Assembly (NCBI RefSeq): GCF_017161265.1
Contig: NZ_CP031393.1
Location: forward strand, 1,550,001 to 1,614,000
Length of the DNA: 64,000 bases
From: Treponema medium
Lineage (GTDB): Bacteria > Spirochaetota > Spirochaetia > Treponematales > Treponemataceae
Reading direction: 5' to 3'
Below, in pieces: positions 35,083 through 43,474 of this stretch. The notes under the pieces were generated by a model. It worked only from the letters and a program-made list of their open reading frames with translations. It did no database searches and was not told the origin of the DNA. A program made the translations under genes and the position numbers. The first letter of the stretch is position 1, and each line of letters opens with the position of its first letter.

Positions 35083-35832
35083 ATGAAAAACGAAAAAACA
35101 TATCGGGAATTGGCGGATCGCATAGCAGCGGCGCAGCACTGCGTTGCCTTTACGGGCGCGGGGGTCAGTACCTTGTCCGGTATTCGGGATTTTAGAGGTA
35201 AGAACGGACTTTATACGCTGCCCGAAACCGATAAGATGTTCGATATCGAAGTATTTAGAGAGACACCGTCCGTGTACTACCGGCTTGCAAAGGAATTCAT
35301 CTACGGATTGCAAGAAAAAGAGCCGTCAATTGTACATCAGGTACTTGCCGGACTGGAATCCCGCGGAATCTTAAAGGCACTCATTACTCAAAATATCGAC
35401 TTGTTACATCAAAAGGCCGGAAGCAAGCACGTTATCGAGGTACACGGTTCTCCTTCTCGGCATAGCTGTACGCATTGTTCCTATAGTACAACCTTTGAAG
35501 ATGTCGTCGAGGTTGCCCGTAAGGGAGAGGTACCGCTCTGCCCCAAGTGTCATCATGCATTAAAACCTGATATTACGTTTTTCGGCGAAGCGCTCCCATT
35601 TGCGGCGATAACGGAGGCACAAAAAGAATGCGATAGAGCGGATTTACTGCTGGTATTGGGTAGCAGCCTTACCGTCTATCCAGCCGCAGCGCTACCGCAG
35701 CTGACCCTGAAAGCGGGTGGGGCGGTTGCCATTGTTAACGAACAGCCGACATATTTTGATGATTACGCGATTCTCCGGTGTACCGATTTGCAGGAGTGTT
35801 TTGAATATCTTGAGCGTGCGCTGCTTGGATAG
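35083..35832 (+). CDS. cobB: Sir2-family NAD-dependent protein deacylase
   Basis: This 249-aa protein has the sirtuin NAD site [15 protein letters not shown] near 24, [13 protein letters not shown] with the conserved Asn-Asp, the catalytic His in [12 protein letters not shown], a four-Cys zinc module (CTHC and CPKC) and [13 protein letters not shown]. It removes acetyl or other acyl groups from lysine using NAD. GGGAGG precedes ATG 35083. It is probably cotranscribed with rnhA. The gene symbol follows the bacterial family name; acyl specificity cannot be read. Confidence 0.9.
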   Translation: MKNEKTYRELADRIAAAQHCVAFTGAGVSTLSGIRDFRGKNGLYTLPETDKMFDIEVFRETPSVYYRLAKEFIYGLQEKEPSIVHQVLAGLESRGILKALITQNIDLLHQKAGSKHVIEVHGSPSRHSCTHCSYSTTFEDVVEVARKGEVPLCPKCHHALKPDITFFGEALPFAAITEAQKECDRADLLLVLGSSLTVYPAAALPQLTLKAGGAVAIVNEQPTYFDDYAILRCTDLQECFEYLERALLG

Positions 35833-36046
35833 TACGAATATATCGATAATGAGTACTGCCGCTTAGCCGGATGCAAGTAGGTATCTTTAAAAATTCGCTT
35901 CGCTTTTAGAGGCTTTGAACAAATTTAAAAAAAATTGCTGGTAAAAAGCGTAAATCAATGATATACTATTTTCTATCTACTATATTTAAAGTTGACAATT
36001 GAAAGTTCATATCTGAATTGACAGTTGTCTACCTGAGGAGGATGCA

Positions 36047-37357
36047 ATGAAAAAGAGCATTGCGCTATCGTTCTTATGCTTGTGTACTGTACTTTTTGTA
36101 CTTACAGGCTGTAAGCCGAAAGAGGATAACGCCGATTCGAATGCACCGGTAACCCTTTCGGTGTATATGCAGATGGATCTTGCTAATCCGCAATCGGCGT
36201 ATTGGCCCGAGACCGTTGCAGCTTTTGAAAAGCAGTACCCGAATATCAAACTTGAATTCGAGTACGTAAACGGCGAAGCATTCCATGATAAATTCCAAAT
36301 CATGGCCGCTTCAGGGGATATTCCCGATGTATTCACCACGTATGCCGGTGCCCGTTCAGGTTATGTGCTTGACCGTGGTATGGTAAAAGACCTTCGCCCC
36401 TATTTGACGGACGATTTAAAAAATCAGTATAACCCCGCCGTTTGGGCGCCCCAGGGACCGAATGGCGAAATCTATATTATTTCACAGAACCTTGCGGTAT
36501 GTACGGTTGTGTATGTCAATCCGAAACTGCAAAAACAACTTGGTCTAACTACCCCGACAACACTTGACGAAATGATTGCTCAAGTTCCCGCTATCAGAGC
36601 AGCCGGTTTAACCCCGCTCGCTTTTGCGAATAAGGGACAGTGGCAGGCTCAGTCGCTCTTATTGTCTATGCTGACCGACCGTATGGCTGGTACTGAATGG
36701 TTTGATAAAGCGATGGTTGGAACAGCAAAGTTCTCCGATCAACAGTTTGTCGACGCAATCAACGTTATTAAAACGATGACTGATTCAAAACTGTTCCCTC
36801 CCGGAGTAAACCAGATGGAAGGTACCGCTTCTTGGGGTGAATTTATTGCCGATAAGGCTGTGTATCTTTTGGATGCAGGTTGGCGCATTTCCGCATTGAA
36901 AAAAGCTGCAAAACCGGAAGACTATGAACAGTATCAGTTAATGGCATTCCCTGCTATTGCAGGAGAAGTTACACATGGCTCCAGCGCTGCGACAACCGGT
37001 GAATCTTTCGGTATGAATGCAAAATTAACCGGTGCAAAAGCCGACGCTGCATGGAAATTCATTTCCTTTATGTCCGGTAAAGAAGCATGCGAAATTTTGA
37101 CAAAATACGGTACCACTACTACCTATAAACTTGATCTTTCAAAATTCGATATCGACCAGCTTACAAAGCAATACATCGACCTGATTAACAATCAGAGCAT
37201 GGGCTATGTTATCGATGCGAAGATGGACAGCGAAGGTGTAAATAGTTTGCTCAATCCCGGTATTCAAGCAGTTATGATCGGGCAGAAAACCCCCGCTGAG
37301 CTTGCAAACGAATACGAAGCTTGGGTTGCTGCTAACGATTCTCACCGCAAGAAGTAA
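36047..37357 (+). CDS. Sugar-type ABC transporter solute-binding lipoprotein
   Basis: This 436-aa protein has a signal and lipobox ending LTGC (about residue 22). The family-1 binding protein fold is shown by VAAFEKQYPNIKLEFEYVNG, FHDKFQIMAASGDIPDVF, the central LDEMIAQVPAIRAAGLTPLAF and LTGAKADAAWKFISFMSGKEAC. AGGAGG lies before the start. Two permease genes follow after a gap containing a hairpin and a gene relic, so this is the substrate receptor of the importer at 36047-39383. The ligand is probably an oligosaccharide or polyol, but this is not proven. Confidence 0.9.
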   Translation: MKKSIALSFLCLCTVLFVLTGCKPKEDNADSNAPVTLSVYMQMDLANPQSAYWPETVAAFEKQYPNIKLEFEYVNGEAFHDKFQIMAASGDIPDVFTTYAGARSGYVLDRGMVKDLRPYLTDDLKNQYNPAVWAPQGPNGEIYIISQNLAVCTVVYVNPKLQKQLGLTTPTTLDEMIAQVPAIRAAGLTPLAFANKGQWQAQSLLLSMLTDRMAGTEWFDKAMVGTAKFSDQQFVDAINVIKTMTDSKLFPPGVNQMEGTASWGEFIADKAVYLLDAGWRISALKKAAKPEDYEQYQLMAFPAIAGEVTHGSSAATTGESFGMNAKLTGAKADAAWKFISFMSGKEACEILTKYGTTTTYKLDLSKFDIDQLTKQYIDLINNQSMGYVIDAKMDSEGVNSLLNPGIQAVMIGQKTPAELANEYEAWVAANDSHRKK

Positions 37358-37381
37358 AACAAAAATATAAATGTAAGGGAA

Positions 37382-37415
37382 TGCTTATCTCCATAGATGG
37401 CTGTGGAGATAAGCA
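37382..37415 (+). terminator. Hairpin after the binding-protein gene
   Basis: TGCTTATCTCCA and TGGAGATAAGCA form a 12-bp stem with loop TAGATGGCTG, followed by AATTTT. Such structures after binding-protein genes often let the receptor be made in excess of the permeases. Confidence 0.65.
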
Positions 37416-37518
37416 AATTTTCTATGCTAAAAATCTATAGGACACCTCTAAAAATCTAACCGAATTTTTAAAAGATGCCCTATACTACAATAAATCTTGG
37501 AAATACGAATATAAAGAC

Positions 37519-37617
37519 ATGAACTTTACACGAGAGCTGCCGATCGGCATACAGAAGTTTGAAATACTTCGCCGTAATGGCTGTATCTGTTTGGTAATGC
37601 ATAATTATAATTTATAA
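37519..37617 (+). pseudogene. N-terminal relic of an AAA-ATPase-like/nuclease gene
   Basis: Thirty-two codons from ATG 37519 read NFTRELPIGIQKFEILRRNG, matching the first 25 residues of the protein at 24420 (TRKLPIGVQSFEKLRRDG). They then break off into AT-rich DNA and stop. It sits between the solute-binding gene and its permeases, inside what should be one operon. Confidence 0.75.
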
Positions 37618-37643
37618 TTAAACACTAAGGTGGTTTACGGTAT

Positions 37644-38522
37644 ATGACCTATTTACGGCAAAAGCGGACAAGCTATATTTCTTTTATCTTGCCTGCTTTT
37701 ATTATTTACATCGGCATCATTATCTTTCCCGTGCTGTTCAGCTTTTATTTAAGCCTGACAAAGTGGAAAGGGTATGGGAAAATGGAATTTATCGGGCTTG
37801 GTAACTATATTAGAATGTTTACTGACCCCGTTTTCTACATCGGCTTACGGAATAATATCCTCATCGTATTGATTTCGGTGCTAGGGCAGATTCCGCTTGG
37901 GCTTTTACTTGCGTATATGTTGTACCGGAAAATGGTAAAACACGCGAATTTTTTTGAAGTATTGATTTTCTTACCGATAACCATTTCGTCCGTCATCGTT
38001 GCACAACTGTGGAACCGAATATTTTCTCCTGTTGGCGTGGTTCCTGCAATTATACGCGACCTCACCGGCAATCCCGACTACATTATGACGATATTTGAAG
38101 ATAAATATCTTGCGATTGTTCCGATTCTTTTCGTACTGTTGTGGCAGCATACCAGTCTTTATATGGTTATCTTTTTAGCCAACTTACAGCGGATACCGTA
38201 TAGCGTCATAGAGGCGGCACAGCTTGAAGGCGCACGGGAAGGAAAGATTTTTATTCGTCTTATTGCGCCGATGCTTGCAAATGTTATCTTTATCAATACC
38301 ATTCTTGCAGTTTCGGGTAGCTTTAAGAGTTTTGACCTAATCTATTCAATGACCGGCGGAGGTCCTGCGCACTTTACGGAAGTTATCGCCGTTTATATGT
38401 ACAATACAACTTTTGTGTTCCAGAATTACGGATATGGCAGTGCGCTGGCCGTTATCATTATTATCTTTACCGTTATAGCCTTGATGATAAGTCGAGCCGT
38501 AACAAAACGATTTGATTATTAG
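37644..38522 (+). CDS. ABC sugar permease, MalF/UgpA type
   Basis: This 292-aa protein has six predicted membrane helices. The first is FILPAFIIYIGIIIFPVLFS. The EAA loop for ATPase docking is IEAAQLEGAREGKIFIRLIA near 190-210, and SMTGGGPAHFTEVIAVYMYN is typical of MalF-type subunits. It forms the translocation channel with the next gene product. Stop and next start are 9 bp apart. No ATPase gene is in the cluster, so a shared ATPase (MsmK/UgpC type) elsewhere is likely. Confidence 0.92.
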   Translation: MTYLRQKRTSYISFILPAFIIYIGIIIFPVLFSFYLSLTKWKGYGKMEFIGLGNYIRMFTDPVFYIGLRNNILIVLISVLGQIPLGLLLAYMLYRKMVKHANFFEVLIFLPITISSVIVAQLWNRIFSPVGVVPAIIRDLTGNPDYIMTIFEDKYLAIVPILFVLLWQHTSLYMVIFLANLQRIPYSVIEAAQLEGAREGKIFIRLIAPMLANVIFINTILAVSGSFKSFDLIYSMTGGGPAHFTEVIAVYMYNTTFVFQNYGYGSALAVIIIIFTVIALMISRAVTKRFDY

Positions 38523-38531
38523 GAGGCTGAT

Positions 38532-39383
38532 ATGACTACGAAACGAAATATGCTGCAACAAGCCTCTCAGGGCTGGCAAACAAGCGCCTATATTTTGATG
38601 ATGACCTTTGTGGTACTTACGCTGTTCCCGCTTGTTTGGCTTTTTTATTCATCTTTTAAACTGAATGCGGAAATTATGATTCACCCGTTGGCGCTGCCGA
38701 AAGCTCCTACCGTTTTTAACTATACCGAATCGTGGGCAAAGGGCGGATTGGGTATTGCATTGGTAAACAGTTTTATCTATACCATTACGGCGACCGTTTC
38801 TACCATGCTTCTTGCAATGGCAGCGGCTTTCGGCTTAACGAAATTTCCTTTTAAATCAGCAAAGATTTTTACCTCGATTTTTGCCTTTGGCTTAATGATC
38901 AGCGTTCATGCGGTTATTATTCCGTTGTTCCAATTGGAAGCAAAACTCAGCTTGATTAATACACGCTTAGGTGTCATCATTCCATACATTGCATTCAACT
39001 TGCCAATTTCCATTATGATTGCAATCTCCTATGTTAAAGGTATTCCCAATGCGCTCATTGAATCGGCAGAAATAGACGGCGCAAAGTACCGCTACATATT
39101 CTGGATGATGATTATGCCGCTCTCCGTCCCTGTCATTGCGACGATGGTTATTCTATCCTTCTTACAGCACTGGAATGAATTTTTATTCGTGTTCGTCTTT
39201 ACAACGAAGGCAGCGCTGAAGAGTTTGCCGGTTGCGATTACCCAATTTGCGGGGCGGCTCAACATCGACTATGGTTTGCAGTATGCCTCTCTTGTTATCG
39301 GTGTGCTTCCGATGATTGTATTCTATATCATCTTTCACGCGCAGCTGATTAAGGGTTTTGGAGAAGGGGCTTTAAAGGAATAG
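38532..39383 (+). CDS. ABC sugar permease, MalG/UgpE type
   Basis: This 283-aa protein has six helices and a large first loop (LNAEIMIHPLALPKAPTVFN) typical of MalG-type subunits. The EAA loop is IESAEIDGAKYRYIFWMMIM, followed by LQHWNEFLFVFVF. It pairs with the preceding permease. AGGAGG precedes ATG 38532. The MlrC-type peptidase gene follows 130 bp downstream and may belong to the same unit. Confidence 0.92.
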   Translation: MTTKRNMLQQASQGWQTSAYILMMTFVVLTLFPLVWLFYSSFKLNAEIMIHPLALPKAPTVFNYTESWAKGGLGIALVNSFIYTITATVSTMLLAMAAAFGLTKFPFKSAKIFTSIFAFGLMISVHAVIIPLFQLEAKLSLINTRLGVIIPYIAFNLPISIMIAISYVKGIPNALIESAEIDGAKYRYIFWMMIMPLSVPVIATMVILSFLQHWNEFLFVFVFTTKAALKSLPVAITQFAGRLNIDYGLQYASLVIGVLPMIVFYIIFHAQLIKGFGEGALKE

Positions 39384-39515
39384 CGGCATCTCCTTTCCGA
39401 TGATGCCGTATCGGATATCTTTAAAAATCCGGACGGTTTTAGAGGTTCTCAATATTTTTTACATTATCGAAAGCTGCTGGGGATTTGTATTTGTTCATAT
39501 TGAAGGAGTTTTTTA

Positions 39516-40988
39516 ATGAATAGAAAAAAGCGGGTGCTTGTGGGCGGTATGCACCATGAGTCCGATACTTTTAATCCGATTACCACCGGACCCGATGATA
39601 TTTGGGTATTACGGGGAAAGGATCTTTTAGAGGGAAAGGGACAAAGTTCCGTTTTCGGTTCGATTGCAACGCTGAAAGAAGCGGGATACGAGGTTATTCC
39701 GACGCTTATTGCACGGGCGGTTCCGAACGGCGAATGGGACAAAGATTACTACCTTTCGTTAAAACAAGAATTTTTGCAGGCGATTAAGGATGCGCTGCCG
39801 CTGGATGCGCTGTGTCTTTCCCTGCACGGTTCGATGCGGGTGCGCGAAATAGGCGAGGCGGAAGGCGATTTACTGGAAGATATCCGTAAAATCTGCCCCA
39901 ACATTCCTATTTTGTCATCGCTTGATATGCACGCAACAATTTCGCAGCGGATGCTCGACTATGTAGACGGCTATGTAGGATATAAGTGCGCCCCGCATAC
40001 GGACACGTATGAAATCGGCATTCATGCGGCGCGGATGACTATCGAGACGTTGGAAAAGGGCATCAGGCCGGTTATGTCGGCAGTTAAGATTCCGTTCCTT
40101 ATCGCAGGTGAACAATCTGAAACCAGTGTGGAACCGATGAAAAAGCTAACGGCAACGTTGCGCGAATATGAAAAGCAGCCGCACATTATGGCAGCCTCTT
40201 ATCTGCTTGGCTTTCCATGGGCTGATACTGCCGACAACGGTGTTACGGCGATGGTGGTAACCGACGGAGATAAGCAGCTTGCAACCGAAAAGGCACGGGA
40301 GCTTGCTCAGTTGTTCTGGGATACCAGAAAAGAATTCGGCTTTTACAACGAAACCCGCGAACCCGCCGACGCCCTTGTCCATGCACGCTCCAGTGTTGAA
40401 TCAGGCGTTTATCCGGTAGTGCTTTCCGACTCAGGCGACAATCCTACCGCCGGTTCTTCGCAGGATGTAACTAACTTCTTAAAGGCAATCCTTGCCGATC
40501 CCTTCTTAACCTCGTTAAACCCGCCGCTGTGTTATCAGGCTTTTTACGACCCCGCCTTAGTTGCAGCCGCCTTTAAAGCTGGAGAAGGAAACGTTGTAGA
40601 GGGGACGCTCGGCGCCGCCTTTGACAAGGAAAAGAGTTCTCCCATTCAAGTAAAAGCGACGGTAAAAAAACTGTGCAAGGCATGGGCAGAGGCTCAGAAC
40701 AGCGATATGGCGCTCTTGGATGTCGGCGGCGTCGATGTCGTTATAACGTCAAAGCATGTCGGCTGCTATGACCCCGAAATGATGCGGGCGCTCGGCGTTG
40801 AACCTACGGAGCGCAAGGTCATCGTCGTCAAGCTTGGCTACCTTGAACCGGAAATCCGCGCCATTGCAAAACGCTCGATGCTCGTGCTCACCGATGGCAG
40901 TACCAACGAAGTGTTCTCCCGTCTGCACTACAAATATTTGCCGAGTCCGATGTATCCGATGGATCAGGAGATGGAGTGGCACGCCTAG
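39516..40988 (+). CDS. M81-family metallopeptidase (MlrC-like)
   Basis: This 490-aa protein is of usual length for the family. The start VLVGGMHHESDTFNPITTG contains the zinc-ligand region of MlrC (GxxxHExNTF pattern). LDMHATISQRML has the next His ligand, CAPHTDTYEIG the third, and SDSGDNPTAGSSQDVT the C-terminal domain signature. MlrC in sphingomonads cleaves linearised microcystin and its tetrapeptide. Homologues beside importers in other bacteria suggest a role on imported amides or small cyclic peptides. Here the neighbours are a sugar-type importer, so the substrate is open. A family-B repeat starts 3 bp after the stop. Confidence 0.88.
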   Translation: MNRKKRVLVGGMHHESDTFNPITTGPDDIWVLRGKDLLEGKGQSSVFGSIATLKEAGYEVIPTLIARAVPNGEWDKDYYLSLKQEFLQAIKDALPLDALCLSLHGSMRVREIGEAEGDLLEDIRKICPNIPILSSLDMHATISQRMLDYVDGYVGYKCAPHTDTYEIGIHAARMTIETLEKGIRPVMSAVKIPFLIAGEQSETSVEPMKKLTATLREYEKQPHIMAASYLLGFPWADTADNGVTAMVVTDGDKQLATEKARELAQLFWDTRKEFGFYNETREPADALVHARSSVESGVYPVVLSDSGDNPTAGSSQDVTNFLKAILADPFLTSLNPPLCYQAFYDPALVAAAFKAGEGNVVEGTLGAAFDKEKSSPIQVKATVKKLCKAWAEAQNSDMALLDVGGVDVVITSKHVGCYDPEMMRALGVEPTERKVIVVKLGYLEPEIRAIAKRSMLVLTDGSTNEVFSRLHYKYLPSPMYPMDQEMEWHA

Positions 40989-40990
40989 TC

Positions 40991-41119
40991 CTTTTGAAAT
41001 ATACGGTGTATCTACTGCGTTGCTGCGCGAAAATTAATCCTCAACGTATCAAAGATACGCCTGCGGTTAATTTTCGCTCGCGCCTTGTATCTACGCCGTC
41101 TATTTCAAAAGGCTGACGG
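40991..41119 (-). repeat. Family B foldback repeat (copy B2)
   Basis: Complete copy between CTTTTGAAATATACGG and AAAAGGCTGACGG. The inner stem is GCGAAAATTAA/TTAATTTTCGC around the conserved core with GGCGTATC/GATACGTTG. The gap 40989-41539 consists of this copy, two cassettes and a second fragment of its end (TCTATTTCAAAAGGCTGACGG at 41231-41251). Confidence 0.75.
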
Positions 41120-41133
41120 AAAGGGTGTTCAGA

Positions 41134-41228
41134 ACGGACAAGGATGTCCGTGGTTTCACGCAACAGCGATGTTTTTGCGTGAGCAAAAACTCGCGTCCAG
41201 AAGTGTACACGGATGTACACTTCTGGAC
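41134..41228 (-). repeat. Hairpin cassette
   Basis: On the minus strand: a perfect 15-bp stem GTCCAGAAGTGTACA with loop TCCG (41195-41228), GCGAG-TTTTTGC...GCAAAAA-CATCGC (41167-41194), a linker ..GAAACCA, and a 7-bp stem ACGGACA/TGTCCGT with loop TCCT (41134-41151). Confidence 0.78.
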
Positions 41229-41307
41229 AGTCTATTTCAAAAGGCTGACGGCAGAGGTATTTCAGAACCGCCAAGGACGGCGGTGGTTATAAGCAGCAGC
41301 GAGTTGC

Positions 41308-41400
41308 GTCAATTTACAACATCCGTGTTGTAAATTGACTTGCGAGTTTTGCCAAAGGCAAAACATCGTTTCTGCTCAATACGCCCGCCATCCGTGGCGG
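41308..41400 (+). repeat. Hairpin cassette
   Basis: A perfect 14-bp stem GTCAATTTACAACA with loop TCCG (41308-41339), GCGAGTTTTGCC...GGCAAAACATCG (41342-41367), a linker, and CCGCCA/TGGCGG with loop TCCG (41385-41400). A further short hairpin ACCGCCA-AGGA-CGGCGGT lies at 41267-41284. Confidence 0.75.
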
Positions 41401-41539
41401 TACCGATGCACAAAGTTCGTACAAGGATGTAGTCGAGAAAAATCAATGGATTGGACAATATTATGGGTATATTTCAAGCCATTTTTGCCTTCGTGATGAA
41501 GAAAAAATCTATTTGTCTTGAACTGCTCGTTAGTTTTTG

Positions 41540-41914
41540 TTACATAATTGGTACAATTATTTGTAAATCCAATTCTTCAATTTGCTTAAAACCTTTATCA
41601 GCAGTGATAAGGGGTAAGCCATTTACGATAGCAGAAGCTGCAATAATTGCATCAGGGAGTTTTGCTCTATATTTCTTACGAATTTCTATTGTCTTTTCTT
41701 TTATATCATTTGACAGTGTGATTTCCGTGCAGTCATTTATAAAAGATCTTATACTTTGTCCTTCCGTTTCAGTCATTCCGGAAAAAGATAAAAGTTCCAT
41801 TGCTGAAATTATTGATAATGCAAGATTTTTCTCCAGATAAGGAAACATACAAGAATTGCCGTTAAGCAAATAAATCAATGCATTTGTGTCTGCAAGACAG
41901 TCAACTCCATTCAT
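41540..41914 (-). CDS. PIN-domain toxin (VapC-like ribonuclease)
   Basis: This 124-aa protein has PIN active-site acids: CLADTNALIYLLNGN (Asp8 region), ISAMELLSFSG (Glu), RAKLPDAIIAASAIVNGLPL (Asp) and ITADKGFKQI (Asp). VapC toxins cut tRNA or rRNA. Its start overlaps the antitoxin gene by 14 bp in the usual antitoxin-toxin order on the minus strand. It lies next to repeat DNA and a pentapeptide operon. All catalytic acids are present, so it is probably functional. Confidence 0.88.
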   Translation of the reverse strand: MNGVDCLADTNALIYLLNGNSCMFPYLEKNLALSIISAMELLSFSGMTETEGQSIRSFINDCTEITLSNDIKEKTIEIRKKYRAKLPDAIIAASAIVNGLPLITADKGFKQIEELDLQIIVPIM

Positions 41915-42110
41915 CTCTCATTTCCTTTTGAAGTACAAGCGCATCCTTATTGAAATTCACAGAACCGAAATATTTTGATAAGTTTTTATTTTTCTCAGTT
42001 CTACAATTAAGATTGTATCGATACAAAACAAATTGTATATAATTTTCTATATCAACCAGGCATTCTTGAGGAACAGTTTTTATTTGCTCTACCATTGCTT
42101 CATAAGACAT
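41901..42110 (-). CDS. DUF2281-like antitoxin of the PIN toxin
   Basis: This 69-aa protein starts MSYEAMVEQIKTVPQECLVD and continues into IENYIQFVLYR, the short helical pattern of DUF2281 antitoxins partnered with PIN toxins. The C-terminal half (FNKDALVLQKEMRDEW) would wrap the toxin. It is the upstream gene of the pair and overlaps the toxin start. No operator was recognised upstream. Confidence 0.75.
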   Translation of the reverse strand: MSYEAMVEQIKTVPQECLVDIENYIQFVLYRYNLNCRTEKNKNLSKYFGSVNFNKDALVLQKEMRDEWS

Positions 42111-42261
42111 AAATGTTGCCTCTCTTTAGATAAGATGGATTGAGTATATCACAAAATCTTTTATTTTTCTATAAAAATAGGCAAGCCCTGATTAACTTCA
42201 GTTTTTAAAAGATGCCCTTACGCTAGTCATCAATTCCCCTGCTGATTTCCATACTCTAACT

Positions 42262-42289
42262 TTGACAAATAAGATAAAGGCGATATAAT
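42262..42289 (+). promoter_or_regulatory. Consensus promoter of the pentapeptide-protease operon
   Basis: TTGACA (42262-42267) and TATAAT (42284-42289) match the sigma-70 consensus perfectly with a 16-base spacer, 36 bases before the first start codon. Confidence 0.75.
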
Positions 42290-42324
42290 AGGTACAAACA
42301 CTGTTTCAACTGGAGCTTACCGGT

Positions 42325-42852
42325 ATGTTCGACATGACTAAACAATTATCTCATAAGAATCTCACCTCGGCGCTTGAGTCGGGTTCTGATCTTAACAGTA
42401 TGAATTTTGCCGGTCTTACGATTAACGGCATTGATTTTTCAGGGAAAAAACTTACCGGTTGCTCCTTTGCGCATAGTTGTTTTACGGATTGTTCCTTTAC
42501 GGGGACACGGGTTCGGCTCTCTTTTTTTGACTTTGCCCGCTTTGTACATTGTACCTTTGATAAAGTAGATATTCAGTTTTCCTGCTTTGCAGGAAGCATT
42601 TTTGGAAACACCGTTTTTACCGATTCGGAACTGCTCATCAATAATTTTACAGGGATTACAACGTACGAATGCGGCTTTAAAGATTCAGATTTATACTGTT
42701 CCCGTTTTATTCGATGCTCATTGCATAAAACACCATTCGAAAATTGCAATATAAAGAAGGTATCTTTTTTTAAAAACATCTATGATGATGTATCGTTTAA
42801 ATCTTCCAATACTCGTGTTGCTCATTTTGATACTGAGGAATTTGTAAAATGA
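42325..42852 (+). CDS. Pentapeptide-repeat protein
   Basis: This 175-aa protein is made almost wholly of A(D/N)LXX-type repeats in the phenylalanine-rich style: DFSGKKLTGCSFAHSCFTDC, SFTGTRVRLSFFDFARFVHC, KTPFENCNIKKVSFF. These fold as a right-handed quadrilateral beta-helix. Some members (Qnr, MfpA) protect gyrase, but the many unknown ones prevent assigning a role. The stop overlaps the next start (ATGA), so it is the first gene of a translationally coupled operon. Confidence 0.85.
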   Translation: MFDMTKQLSHKNLTSALESGSDLNSMNFAGLTINGIDFSGKKLTGCSFAHSCFTDCSFTGTRVRLSFFDFARFVHCTFDKVDIQFSCFAGSIFGNTVFTDSELLINNFTGITTYECGFKDSDLYCSRFIRCSLHKTPFENCNIKKVSFFKNIYDDVSFKSSNTRVAHFDTEEFVK

Positions 42853-43469
42853 AAATATATCCTCATTATTTGAATGAAGGTTTTGTAAACAGCTATCTTG
42901 TCGGCAATGAGATAAGCAAAGAAGCGTTGATTATCGATCCGGGAAAGATAACCGGAGAAGTGATCGGTCATATCGAAGATAATGGTTATATACTCAGCGC
43001 TGTCTGTATTACGCATAATCATATTCGTCATTACAGGTACGGGCTTTCGACGCTGTTAAAAATTTACAACCCGCGCATATATGCGGCGGATCATGCATTG
43101 GTCGGTAAACACGGAAAAATGCTGAGGGGTGATTGTACACTTTCAATTGCCGGTTTTTCTGTTGAATGTTTTTCGGTGCCCGGTCATTCGCCCGATTCCT
43201 ATCTATTTAAGATAGATAACTGTATTTTTACCGGCGATAGTCTTACCGCAGGGATGACCGGCAGTACGATTCATAGTTTCGCTGCAAAAACGCTTGCGGA
43301 GCAGCTTGAAAAAAAGCTATTTATTCATGATGATGCGCTTCTCCTTTTTCCGGGGCATGGTCCGCCGACTACCATTGGAGCAGAACGGAAATTTACGCAT
43401 GTACCGAATGTTGACAAGAATACGATAAATTTTATACCATATAACAAAGAGACTATGCATAGTATGTAA
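42849..43469 (+). CDS. Metallo-beta-lactamase-fold hydrolase with altered metal motif
   Basis: This 206-aa protein resembles glyoxalase II-like hydrolases. Expected ligands: THNHIRH in place of THxHxDH (the Asp is replaced by Arg), the PGHSPDS His, the FTGDSLTAG bridging Asp and the FPGHGPPT His. Loss of the second-site Asp suggests a one-metal or inactive enzyme. It overlaps the pentapeptide gene by 4 bp and is 5 bp before the protease gene. It could act on a thioester or be a binding protein; the activity is uncertain. Confidence 0.82.
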   Translation: MKIYPHYLNEGFVNSYLVGNEISKEALIIDPGKITGEVIGHIEDNGYILSAVCITHNHIRHYRYGLSTLLKIYNPRIYAADHALVGKHGKMLRGDCTLSIAGFSVECFSVPGHSPDSYLFKIDNCIFTGDSLTAGMTGSTIHSFAAKTLAEQLEKKLFIHDDALLLFPGHGPPTTIGAERKFTHVPNVDKNTINFIPYNKETMHSM

Positions 43470-43474
43470 GGAAG

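Noticed and set aside
41000-41450. Possible CRISPR array
   Set aside because: The repeats are inverted hairpins of variable stem sequence with irregular spacing; there are no identical direct repeats with regular spacers and no cas genes.
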